Positions 10,414 to 24,000 of a stretch of DNA of 64,000 nt are shown piece by piece. This stretch comes from Trichoplax sp. H2 (lineage: Eukaryota; Placozoa; Uniplacotomia; Trichoplacea). Position 1 is the first letter of the stretch. Every line of letters starts with the position of its first letter. The translations under genes were made by a program, and so were the position numbers. The stretch is from contig NOWV01000048.1 of assembly GCA_003344405.1 (NCBI GenBank), positions 248,001 to 312,000 of the forward strand, written 5' to 3'. The notes below the pieces were generated by a model. That model was given only the letters and a program-made list of their open reading frames with translations. It was not told where the DNA came from and did not search any database.

Positions 10414-13400
10414 ATGCATACAGGCGCTAGCGTCATCAAGGAAGCAAAGGACCTCATCTATAAGCTGCAAAAATTTGCTGAGTGTTCCATTTGGTAAATA
10501 TTGTTGCTTTAAATCGTTTCGTAAACAATGTATGTGATCATGACAGTCGTCAACAAGTACAGCACTGCCGTATATGATGTACATTGCATGTATAGTCTTT
10601 AGTGCATCACTATGAACAGAAGCAGTCGATTGATAGAATAAGAGTGTATAAAATGTTATAGGAAGAGGTTCTATAGTCTCAAGCAAGGACTTCTAAGAGA
10701 AAATTCTTAAAAAGTCCTTGTCTCCAGTTATTGATACTAGTTCATACTACATGCAGTATCCGGAATTAGTGAGCATGATAACCGTTATATTTTCAAGTAA
10801 GACATTTTCTTAGTAGAATTTTTCGCTCGGGTAATTATAGTTTGGACTTCTTGACTGAGCCAGTAGCAACCAGATGTGAACATGTTTTTTGTAGGTACGT
10901 GTGATCTCATGTTTACTCTTTAAAATTCTCTCCAATGCATGTTCATGTTGTTGATGTAAAGGCAACTGCTATTTATCCTGTCCAGCGAAACATTTTAAAA
11001 TCGATAATTAGAAGCAAATTTTGGCGTCACTTTGTGTACTAGCTGTTCTCTTGTAATGTAATCCGATATACTATTTTTAATTATGATAGAGATTGCATTC
11101 AGCATGTAATCAAAGATGCTAAAACGCCTTGTTGTCCTCTATGTAAGGAAGCTATTACCAAAAGGTATGCCTATAAATTATACTGTATAATAATGTAATC
11201 TACCAGCAAGGATACTAATCTTTACGATATGCATGTTCAAAATTGTATTTCACTGCAAGTCTGCACGTTGTTACGTTCACCACACTACATTCCTTATTAC
11301 TATAATGTAACTGTTTGCTAATACATGCTAAGGTCAAGCTCTTTTAATCAATTTAGGAGTTTAAATACTAGATCCAGCCATGAAAAATTTGTGCAAGTTG
11401 TGAAAGATGTCGAACTAGCATTTCAGCAAGACTTGGATGAATTACAAACAGAAACAACGAACAAGAAAGTAAGAAAAAATTCATCCCAAACAGGTATTAA
11501 CTGTAGTGCATACAGTACATTAATCATAAAATCTTTTAAATGTTCATTTACTAATGTCAAAATATTCTCTTGTGCCTTTGCCGTGTTTATTCAAGATTCT
11601 ACTATAACTCGTGGAAATGATAAAAGAAGTAATAGCAAGCAGATCACTAGAACGACCTCAATGGATTCTGGAAATAATAAAATATATCCAGATAACAAAC
11701 AATCCCAGAATAGCCAGCTATCAAGTAAATCTCGTAGCATGCCTTGTCAGAATTTACATTCTCACACTTCGACAGATAGAAAGGATGGTAAATCTGAATC
11801 TCAAAATGGTGGTGAAACGATACTACATTCTGGTCTCTCAGAAAATACTACTGTCGTTAGCCAAGACAAGGTTGGATTTGAACTTATTAAATCGAAGCGA
11901 AAATTAGCTTCAAAATCTATCAGACATGGATTTGATAAACGAACTAGTGGTTTATCATCGTCATTCGATAACGCATGCACTTCTAATGATAGCATCGACA
12001 ATTTCTCTTCTAAGAGATCTGATAGAAACAACGATAATGTAAAATTAACTGCAAAAAATATGCAAACGATAGATTCGTGGTTGCGTAAAGATATTAACAG
12101 CCAAGTTCCCAGCCAAAAGAATGATAAAGGAGAGCTGGAGAAAACTGTAAATAAAATGGTTGAAAGATCGCTAATTGGTAATCATGGGACAAGCTATTTA
12201 GCTCGAGATAAAGCAGATCCTACATGGGAATTATACTCTTCAATTACAGATGTTACAAGCCCTAGTCAGAAATGTAACCCCATGGAAAATCAGGAAGAAT
12301 CACGATCGTCTACAAAACATCCAATTAATCTAGCATCATCTTTTATCGTAGCTCTTACGGATTCCCAAAAACTTCGAAATAGCAAGTCAGAAGTGGGTGC
12401 CTGTGTTAAGAAGTCCGAGGATTGGATCGACCTAATAGAAAAAGATATGCAACAGATCAACACAAATAATAATAGTCAACATAGTGAAGAGAACGAGAAG
12501 ATTATTTCAAAGTCCCTCAGCAAAGATGGAGAAGGCTTGACAACTCAGTTAGATTTGAATACATTAACACCTGAAATGAAGTCATCGTCACAAAATTATC
12601 AAGAACAAAAGCATCATTCAGACCTAAAAACATCTATCAAATCGCATCAGATAGCTAATAATAGTAATACTACTCCTAAACGATTTTTTGCTGGTAGTAT
12701 AACTCGAGCGATGCAAAAGTGGAAAGACTCTTCCGCGAATAGAACACCAAATACCAATCATGTAAAAGCCCGACTACGGAGACTTAACATCCGAAGAAGA
12801 AACGATCGACTAGCTACAGAACATATTAAAATTGATAGCAGTATGCTCTCGGTCCAACAAGAAGCTCCGAAAGTTGCGTTAATGTCCACGAGCAACGGTG
12901 ACAACAATAGCGATAGTAATAAAATTTCGAGTTCTGCATCCTCACAGAAAAGAAAAACCTCACCATCTGCTACACCAATTCAGATTGCACAAGAAAAATT
13001 CGACAGTAGCTCTAATGCAACTCACGATTGTGGTAAAAGTAACCATTGTATACCCAAAATGGGAATTTGTCAATCAGAAAGTATTTCTTCAGATGGTGAT
13101 AGTGCGCGCAATATTGGCGGTAAATTATATATTCCTGATAGTATCAGCAGTTCATCTATGGAAACTACCTGTGAGGGTACACCACATTCACATAACCTAA
13201 ATCATGCCTTGTCACAAGAGAATTTAAATTCTGATCAAGCTTTACCAGAAGCACCAACGAATTCCCAGGAATCCCTAATAAATCGGGTAAAAATAGTACA
13301 GCCTACGAAAACGCCATCTAAACGTGTTTCATTGGAATCGTCATTTCCAGACAGACCTCGAAAGAAACATACAGCATTACCGGTAGATATAGGTAAGAAT

Positions 13401-16400
13401 TAAAATTCATTTCGCATCATTAAAGGTTGACCTTAATAATGCCTTGAAAAATTTTCTCATGTATACGCAGCAAAAATTGAAGGTACTTTTAAAGTTCCAC
13501 ACCACCGTGCTCAATCAACGACAAAATGCCAAAATATTAAAATTACAACGGAAGACTCAATAGCAAACTATGATCATCAATCGACTAGTGTGAAGGATAC
13601 GGATCAAAACTTAACTAGTGTTCTTGATAATCAGTTTATAGAAAATAGTGAATCTATGCCTCTGTTTCTTTCTAATTCTGATGCACTCGTACCAAGACAT
13701 AAAACATATAATATTGACCATGGTCATACCAAAAGTCAAGGTAAACAAAAACAAAGATCATATTGTTATAGTAAGCAGAGTTTTGATAGACTAAACTTAA
13801 TATCTACATTTTCATTAGATATTAAAGGTAGCTCCGAAAGCAATCATTATTGCGGTGAACTTACTTCAAAATATAAGAATTTAATACCTGGTGGTGACGG
13901 TCGCAAGGAAGCGGATATTTTTGTTTCGCCAGACAGTGATTTAATGGATTACCCATTTAATAAATATCAGCAGAGAGAAGCAATCCAAACATCAGATTCA
14001 AAATATTCGACTGAGAAAGACTATAAGTCGGAAACCATAAATTTTGTACCAGATCCAGCTCTTGAGCCCAGCGCTAGTGATGAAAACAATACAAACTCAT
14101 ACATACTGAAACAAAATTACGTAGTTCCTAATTCGGAAGAGTTAATGCGGCAACTAGAATCTTCTAAGATACATGGTAATAATGATGATGAAGTTAGGCG
14201 TTGTAAATATGTCTGTATATATAAATCTATCACTTTTGCCTTTTAATATGTAAAAATATCGATTTATCCTTCATTTTAGAATTATCTACTAGTCAGGAAT
14301 CAACTCAAAATTCTTCTTTTTTGGATTTTTTTGGTATTGATTCTAAGAATAATTAACGCTAATTCAATTCCACATACTACATTATCTAATCAGAACCGTA
14401 ATTTTTTTTGCTCTTTGCAGACGACAATAATACTGATAATCCGGAATCAATTGATTCGCAGGTTAGTATACGCGTATTATATCAATCGATTTCTCATATT
14501 AGAGATGATATTTTCACTAATTTTTTCTAAGGTTCTTGAAAATATCCGCGTTAAAATGAACGAAGAGAAAGAAAGAATCGCTAGGATGAAATCTTTACTT
14601 GATGCTGCACTACCAACTACATCTAGTCAATCACCACGAAAGTCAGATTCTTCCCTTGCAAGCGATTTGACATGCACTGTTATGCCGATTAGTACCCAGC
14701 CATATATGATTGATAGTGAATCTGATGATCATGTCGCTAGCGATAGTGATGACACTCATAGCCTTGAATCGATGGATGGTGACCGTGATCTTAAAGTAGA
14801 GAAAAAAAGCGATAATAATGTTTTGCTTTGGTCTGCGCTAGATAAGCCTGACGATCCAGATGAAGATTCAAAGATAGGTCTGAAAATAATCGAATAGTGT
14901 GCTTTTCTGTAGTCAATGGTCGTACAGATTACGATTGTTTAGAAATCTTACATTAAGTTTTGAGCTTCTTCTACCTTAAATATACTTTTAACAATAATTT
15001 GGTGGTATCTTTTAGAAAATACATTTCAAGAAAGCCGCAACCTGCAACCAGGAACGGGAAGCGTACGAGTGTTAACCGAACAAACTAATGCTGTTGATGC
15101 GATAGGTTCTGCACGAGTTGCAAAAAATGAAAATCTTAACTATAAGAGAATGGGCGTAGACCGAAGCCGACATTCTGACTTCCACAAAAATCATCATCTA
15201 TCTAGTGACGTCCTCACCTCACATATTTCATTAGTCGCGACCGGACTATTGGATAAAGAAAAGGTGGATGATACTCTAGATATAGTATTATTTGCTAATT
15301 TTGTTGTTTCTGCAATGCTAACCTTTGGAATTAAATGTTACGTTTATGTCGTAAAATTTAGCATAAAGTCGCATTGTTAGCTAAGCTTTTTAATGCGAAA
15401 TTTGCTAGAGAAATTAATCGAACTACAACTCATGTAATTGTAAAAGCAGGTAAATAATACAAATTCAACCAGTTCTTCACGTAATGATTACTCTTGTAAT
15501 GAAGGTGTTCTTATTGCAGACGAAAACAATCTAGCAGAATGTACTGTAAAATACTTCCAAGGGATCGCAGCAGGGCTATGCCTTGTGAATTTTCAATGTA
15601 AGGAGAATTGATGGTTACTTAATTCAAGCTGAATCTGGAAAAGTATTTAATGTTGCTTTATACACTTAGGGGTGCTTGAATGTATATCCTGGAGTACGCT
15701 TATCCCTACGGTAAAAATTCTTATTCCATAACATATTAGATATGTAGATGTTGTACTGTCTGTCTTTGGAATAATTAGTATGATGAATTATATGTTTGAA
15801 ACGAAGGAAATGTACGAAATTAAGGGTAGTACCAACAGTAATACTCGTCGAAATGAGTTAGGCGCTCCTCGTCGATCTCGATTGGCACGCCTTTCTAAGG
15901 TATTTAATGTATATCAGAATTAAAGTGTTTCGACTATACACCAGTTACTCATGTTTTACACTATATCTTATCCTTTGTAGAAACCGCGACTGTTCGATGG
16001 CTATTCTTTCTGCTGTTGGGGACAATTTTATTCTATAGCCAAAGGTAATGAGGTACAATAACACTTCTTTTTATATCAGACTGATTCTTACATCCATTAT
16101 TTTATTATTATTATAAATTTTAGGGCAATTAAGACGTGTCCTGGAATTTGCTGGTGCTAAAGTCATTGAGGAATCTAGTGCAAGATCTGATAAAGTAGTA
16201 GTTTATGTTTCGTTTTGCGTTTTGCGTTTTGCTACCTTATAACATTTAACAATGTTTGATAAATGCGTCTTTTTTAGATTAAAGGTCTAATTATTATATG
16301 TGATCCAGATAACAGCTCGAATGACTTCTTCGGTAATGAATTAATACATTTGATGTTACAAAATTTTCTTTTCTGAAGAATTTTTAAAATAAAAACATTC

Positions 16401-16682
16401 CCAATCTAACGATTTTCATTTCCGTGCTTAGAATTGCGTGAGGCCTTCCTTACTCCACCAATTTCTATTGATTGGATTTTAGATTCCATTTCTAGCTATG
16501 AGTTAGTATAGAACAGTTGTGCAGAGGATATTTCAGGGCTAGAATGTTTTAATTGCTCCTCTTTTTTGTCTAAACGCTATAGAATTCATCCAAAGGACCA
16601 CTATTACCTCTGTGATGTCAACTCAAGCCAAGTTGATGATCACCATGTAACAACCTATTCTGAAGATACCTCTTTATTCTGA
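10414..16682 (+). CDS. BRCA1: BRCA1 orthologue (RING, coiled coil, tandem BRCT)
   Basis: DNA-repair ubiquitin ligase; in animals it pairs with BARD1 and acts in the nucleus. Exons: 10414-10493, 10841-10894, 11090-11164, 11333-11493, 11596-13392, 13471-14175, 14280-14333, 14421-14461, 14532-14877, 15016-15263, 15386-15449, 15520-15597, 15670-15710, about 15780-15899, 15981-16044, 16124-16194, 16278-16332, 16432-16501, 16583-16682; about 1407 residues. The RING has C24, C27, C39, H41, C44, C47, C60 and C63, almost the human numbering, ending in the BRCA1-like CPLCKEAITKRS. A long Ser/Asn-rich disordered region follows, then a helix around VLENIRVKMNEEKERIARMK where vertebrates have the PALB2-binding coiled coil. 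BRCT1 shows HISLVATGLL, TTTHVIV and YFQGIAAG. BRCT2 shows LFDGYSFCCWGQFYSIAKG, RRVLEFAGAKVIEESSA and SIDWILDSISSYE. The first Met follows an in-frame 5'UTR with a possible acceptor at 10350-10351. The 11494-11595 intron has no in-frame stop. The 15710/15779 junction is one base out of phase, so that part is uncertain. Confidence 0.9.
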
Positions 16683-18089
16683 AACAGTATTATCGTTTGA
16701 ATTTTAAATTATATATATATAACTTACGTAATTAATGTAACAAGTTACTGTACGTAGTATAACCAGGGATAAAACTCTTTCGCATTTTCTATATTAATTC
16801 CTATCAAAGGTGACAGTGTAAAGCTATTACCAATTGCAATACCTTACCTGCGGATGGAAAAGTAACAAAAAAGCCTAATTTTGCTTTTAGATATAACAAG
16901 ATTTCCAGATATGCGATCATGAATTTGTATCACCCTTTAAAAATGATCACTGTAATCATTGTAGTAATAATAAGCACATGATACAGTACATGTTTGTAGT
17001 AACTTTAGAGTTTCATCCCATGTAAGTATCAGTTTTATTCGATATAAATTGGAATCATCGTGGTACAGTATTAATAACAAGCGACAAGATTTTAAAATTT
17101 TGAAAAGAGCAATTATATTGATGTTAAAATTTGCAAATTTATGATCTGTAAATTAAGCAGACAGTTAAGAATGATGAACACTACAATCGTCATAAAAGAC
17201 TTTTATGTTCAAAGATTATTATAATCGTAATGTGCACGTAAAGATTTATCTAATAAATCAATTCTATTATCGGTTTGAACGCTTCTATTTTTGCCATATT
17301 GTTGACAGTATTAAAGTGTAATGATTGCTTTTCGGCATTACGAACGGAGGATGTAACAACGTACAATCACATTATGTTAGGACTTGACACAGCACCCATG
17401 AGCCTGAGTTAGCACGCAGTAACTTTGCAAAGTTTTGCAAGAAATTTCCTTTATTTGATTTAACAGTATATTTAAATCATAGTTTAGTATTCAAAAACTA
17501 CAAAATTCTACGTCTTGTAAAGAACGAGAGTATTCATCTCAAAATTTTTTGCAAGTTCATTAGCCATACATCAAATAATTCTGAGCGAGAAACACGTTAA
17601 TAGACATGAGTATATTAAACTGTAAGTGATTGCTATTGGTCATGATAGAAATAAAATCAATTAAATTAATTGCATTATCGATTGCATTGCGAGTTTGGGA
17701 AATATTACTGATAGTTTTACATTCAAAATTTACTTTTCAGTATTTCATAAATTGATTTGGAAAGTAAGCTGATATGATTTCGGCTACGGATAAGTAAATC
17801 AAGTGATAACCCAGTTACTAGGAATACCTAAATTAGAAATATTGACTGGCTCTACAGTCACTCATAAACTGTGCAGATAGGCAATGTATAATTGTATACT
17901 GTATATGTAAAACATGCTGAGGATATACGCTTCTATTTACTAACGAATAATTGATATTAATAATCATAGCCTTATGAGTACTTCATCAATTGCCTTAAAT
18001 AAGTATTCATATCCACAGGTTATAGTCTAAATCATAACTTGCAGTGATATTGGTAGGGATTAACGCTGCAAATTACAATTGCTAAATTT
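16683..18089. other. Intergenic region between convergent BRCA1 and MYO10
   Basis: About 1.4 kb of AT-rich DNA between two 3' ends. I see no ORF of note, RNA gene or clear repeat. Confidence 0.6.
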
Positions 18090-21000
18090 TTATATTACTT
18101 GGCTAATTCGTTTTCGGCGCATTTCGTGGCATACTTTAATTAATTTTGCAATCTCAGCAACCTATTAATAAAAATAAATATTGTATAGAGCTATAAATGG
18201 ACTAAGCGTATATGATAACTGATAATTATAATTAACAGCGCCTCTATAGAATTACAAGAGATAATAGAAAGCTTCATGATGCACCCTTAAACTTAATAAA
18301 AATTTGCTATTTCAAAAGATGGTTTCATTTACCTGATTGGTTTCAAATATAATAGATTTAGTTTTATCGATTATGATCTTATAGTTACTATTGGATTCTA
18401 TGCCAGACCAAGTAATTCTAATAAGGATGCAATGATAAAAAAGTATCAAATATCAGCAAAAATACATTTCCATTGCAAGGAACATTAGTATTATGTTTTA
18501 CTTTGTAATTATATCATACTTCAAAAAATGATTCGCTGTATAAAATTGTATATTTTTAATTCAAATAAGTAATAATTCTATGATTATAGCACTTTCAGTT
18601 ATAAATATACTGCTAAATAATAATCTCTAAATACCCATTATAATCCATAGTCGATAATGCAACCGATTCTCCTCTTTTATAGATTGTAATGTTCTCATAG
18701 CCAATAGCCAACCAAACCTTAGTAACAGCAAAGCCGCCACTAATAACCTAAATGCACCGAAACATAGGTAAAATTTACGACATTCAAGTAAAGAGCAGCA
18801 TTTGCGACATCTTTGCTAGCATTGCGATAGATGAATACATTATCATGCCTTAACATCATCTGCAGTCGATAATCATATTAATGTAAAAAACTCGCGTTCC
18901 TTGTTCTTTGCCTGTGCTATCATGTTTTATTTGTTATTGTTTGTAGTTATTTCCAATATACAAGTACAGTTTTGAAGTTTGATACTATGTAGAATAAATT
19001 CTAAATTTCTGTAATTTATTAGACGGTCGAAGAAAATAGAGTGATAAAAAGAATTCACTTAGGCTAATATTCATCTAATTTTGAAATTCTAATTTGGTAT
19101 TTCTTAGTTATTTTTAATAGCGCCCTCTAAATAAGTTACCCATACTTAGTAAGAAGTAATTTTAAATACTTATTGCAGTATTATTACAATTAATTTGGTA
19201 GTATTATGTTTTGAGTTACTATTCCAATTGTAAGGAAAAGATATTTGAATCTTTGTAATAGCAAAGGTCTACATCATGATGCTACAAAATTGTACTTTGG
19301 CCCAACATTATGTTGTGAAATGATTTTAGACTGTTTACTAAAATTATTGAATTTAAAAGTGCTACAAATATAAAATTAATGGTACGCGCATACTGAAATA
19401 TATACCTACGCCTATTTACAGCAATAAAATATTAACTAATGCTTAAACTCACCGAAATATTAGTGTTGAATTGTATGAGCCTTAATTCTTTATAATACTA
19501 CTGCTCTTGACTACAGTAAATTCAATGAAATTTATTTATACCTTAACATCGAAAATGGTCGCAGATGAGCCCGGCCACGTTCTGATTATATCCATATACT
19601 GCTCTAAAGCCGTATCTTCAGTCATTCCCTATACAGATACAGTGTGATTGGGATATAAGTAGTAAGTAATAGTAAAATGTATTAAATAGCAATTCTTATC
19701 GTGCAATACCTAGCACAATTTGAAAAGAACTTAACTACCTTTAGTTGTTTCCATTTTTCCACAATAGAACTTTTAATAGCAGATTTTTCGTCTTCTGTCA
19801 TTTCTTGAAAGTTTATATTTACGTTTTCCTCTAAGTGTATGAAATGGAAATGTAGATGACCAATTATTTCAAATCGTTACTCGATGTGAAATAATATTAT
19901 CTAGGTCTATTATTTATATGTGAATGTAAACTCTCACAATTTATACAGTACTACAGCACGAAGCGTAAAAAGCGTTATTATACTAACTAAATCTGAAATT
20001 GTATGTATGCTAATCTAAAAATTTTTACGCCTTAGATACACTAATTCCTTTAGTATTTATATCCATACCGGGCTTAACTATTTTGGATTGTTTCCTAAAC
20101 GAGGCTCCCTATAGATTTATTATTGATGCTGAACAGTTAATATCCGTAATTATCAGCAATCACTAGTAGATGCTAAAGTCCAATAAACTTACCAATGATC
20201 CAAAGCCATGACTACTCTTTAATTTAGATAGAGGATCTTCCATTTTGATCGATACATCCACAGACTTTTTGATTGGGTAAATTTCTTCTAAATTTGAACT
20301 AGATTAAGACACAAAGCAGTTGCACTGTACATCAAATTCATGACGACATGATACTTAACCCAAAACCATAATCTAATGAGTCCAAACTGTATCTGCAATG
20401 AATAAAATATCTCGCTACTGCAAAATAGAAATTACATCCAAGCTCCAGCAAAATAGTCTCCATGATTAAATTGTTGGTACAATGCAGCAAGACGAACCAA
20501 TGTTGGTTCAGAATTCAAGAAGTGGCCATTAACGACGGATTCGCGTGCCTATAAATGAAAGATAGTATCAAAATTCTTAATTGATTATCGAAATTGATTC
20601 CTTAATTAAATTTACGGAAATTATGTTAAAAAGACAACTGGTAAGTGATCCTATCTAGCATATCTCAGAAAGTAATTGTATGAACAAATAAGAAGGAAAG
20701 AATCAGTCCAACCTCTTCAAACATGAGAAATTCTTCAGCAATGCAAGAAATTGACTTTAGATCAATAAAGCAATATGGTTTAAAAAAGATTTGCCACCGA
20801 TTAGTCCCTTCTCCAATACCTCGCGTACGATAGCTAAACAAAAACGAAACAAGTTCACAGCTAATTAAGATATTATACGAATATTTTTAATCTGCAAAGT
20901 TGTCGAATACATAAAGTAATCATCAAAATATCAACGTAAAATAAATTTTTAACGAGCCAAAATGGATCTATTTAACACATATTTGAGAGATATTAGTATT

Positions 21001-24000
21001 ACTCCACTGTTAAAGTCATTTTCTACTAATGCCAGCATACAGTAATATTAGTTGACATGAAAACATAACTATACTTGTTGATACATAAGGTTTGGACAGA
21101 GAACAGTATGTAAGAGTAATTAAATTTACATTTCAAATTTAGCAAGGATATCAGTCATGACAGTTCTACCATCAATAGCACGGTAAATGGTGCCACACTT
21201 CTCAAATAGAGCGTAGCAATTTTTTGTATTCGATAACCCTAAGCCTAAGCGTAATCGTTGAACAACCTATAAATAAACAGTTACCGCAATCAATCCATGG
21301 GAATTCAAAGTAATTTCTTTAATTTGCAAAGAGCTTAATAAAATCGGATATAGACAATATTTTCTATCTGATGTACCTCATCAGCGATAATGGATGAATC
21401 AACAAGTGCTTTAACAGATGAATTGCCGTAAGTATAAATGTAAGTTAAAATAGGCCGACGACCCTGGTAGTAGATCAAAAGAGTCGAAAATATGTTTTAG
21501 TTTTGAAATTTACAATAGGTAGTTCAATCTGAATTACACTAAAGAAATTGTCTCATCTTGCTATACAATTGTTGCATTTTTATACGGAGATGACAGCTGT
21601 GCTGTTTATGCACGCTATTTACCAAGATAGCAATTATTTCTTCTTTACCCGGCGGATATTCTCTAGATAATAAATAAAGATGCAATTTTATGAGTAATGC
21701 AATATAAATCAATGCTGGAATAAGCACAGTAATGCAGTTCATTACTTTGTTGCTAAGTTTTACCTAGGTTTGGTTTTCGTGCATGCAGTTAAGCAAAATT
21801 CCATAAATTTAGCAGCTTCAGTATTTGGAAATCTTTTTAAGGATCTAGTAGTCGAAAAATGTAACGGGATGATTCAGTTGAATTAACAGTAATAGTGTTG
21901 TAAAGATTTTTACATCGCTTACAGCAGATGAGAAAGTAGTGTATTGCTTCATTTTAGCTATATGTAATGCCAGCAGATATTGTAGTTGATAAATGATAAT
22001 TATTATCGCGATATACCTTTGTAGGTAAAATTTTAAGTAATATAGGTATTTTCTTGAAGGGGCTCTAGTGCAGCATAAACAGGCTAAAAACTGAATATTA
22101 TTAATTTAATATATATTGTTAGTATAGAGTCATTTAGACGAAAAATTATAAACGTAAAACCATACACTGTATGGTAACTATTCAATGCTATTCGAAATTA
22201 ACTGTTATCGAAATGAGTATATTACTCTAAGTGCATTTATAGAAACTTAAATACTGTAAGTTCTTATATCATTGCTTTAAATAATACCAAGAATATTAAT
22301 TAATCAATCAAGTAATGTGATTTTGTTATCTGTGCTTCCACTAGCAGGAAAATTAACATTTTAATGACTTTGAAAATTCCCTGTAGTCCATACCTGCCAA
22401 TAACGAAGATTACCAATGGAATCAGGATTATTTGATATATTTGTTTGCTTGATAACTTGACAATAAATCTACAAAATACAATTATAACCAAATCGACAAG
22501 TAGGATCTACATTAGCATTGAGTAAAAAGCAATTAAATGAACAAAGTTTGTCACTGAAGTTAATTTTGTTGATTTTAATTGCTATACGACATCAACTAAT
22601 CGATCCACGTCAGTACTGCATAAAAAACAATCAAATGTTCAGACAAATTTCGCTACTAAAGTCTGTGTTGATTTTATTTGCTATACGACATCGGCTAATA
22701 GATCTACGTTAGCATTGGGTAAAAGTGATTAAATGAACAGATAAAGTTTGCTACTGAAATCGATTGTGTTGATTTAAACTGCTATACGACATCCACTTAC
22801 GCACTGTAAATAATGTGTAAGCGAATGTGTTTTCATTTACTGAAGAAACCAGCTCAATTTAGTATGCATTCTCACCTCGTCCCGTAACTCTGGCAGATCA
22901 TGAAACTTTTGCAGTTGACTCTATTAGTGGCGTACAATTGCAGGATTAAGACTCTGGTATGGCTTTAACTATAATGATACTTAAGATAACAAGCTACTAA
23001 TCCCTAAATATTACAATCATGTTACAAGATAAATAGTTACTTGAATAAGAGCAAGATAATCTCCAACAGTTTCACTAGTCAGTAAGGAGTTGAAAGTTTT
23101 TACTGCTTCCTCCGAAATCGTTCCATAGCCTCGTTTCTTTTTATCTATCACAATGATACCAATCATGCAATTTTATGGATCTCTTGAATAGATGACTTAT
23201 AATTGAACTCCACGACATTGAACAGTAAATAAGAAATTATAAAATCATAACTAATGCTTCATGTTTACCGTTGGCACCAACAGTTTTTCCATAGGGTAAA
23301 GCTAAAAGAGGTGCTTTAATGGATGTATTAGAATAATTTAAGATTGGATTAGATCGATAGATGTCTTCTATTTCAACATCATTCGAGTCCTAGTACGGCA
23401 ATAAAATAATATTAGCTAATACACAACTTTAGTCCTTATTTATGATATGAAAAACTTAGATGTTTTAACCAATATTTACGGATACCCCCATTATGACAAG
23501 TTTACATCTAATACCAAATACAGGAAACTTGATAAAGACTCTATCTCAGTTTAGTTAAATAAAGAAATGGTACTTTGACAATTAGTAACCTGCTACGGCA
23601 AGTTCATCTTACTTGAAAGATTTTAATGAAATAGCAAAACAGATTATGAGAGTGTATGGTCTATTAAATTTATTATTAAACCGTTAAAATTTTAAAGGTA
23701 CATTTATTAGAACGATATGCTGTATTTGTCCACTTTTGTGGAAATTCAGTTTTATTATTGATGTAACCAACCCTTATTTTGCTAATCAGTCGTTCTGTCG
23801 GCATGATCAGTCGAGGTTTGTTATCAATAACCTATTAACATAATACGCATTTATGTTAATCTCTAAATATTTCTGGTTGCCCAGAGTTTAAAGCTTATTA
23901 ATCAAAAAATTGATAAAGATATCGAATTGATGTGAATCTATTAAATCATTAACAACATTTAATATGCCATTTATTTAATTACCCGTTGAATACTATTAAC

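Noticed and set aside
10399-10686. Minus-strand ORF of 95 codons at the start of BRCA1
   Set aside because: It is antisense to the first BRCA1 coding exon, which gives ECSIC joined in phase to the RING, so the ORF is a shadow.
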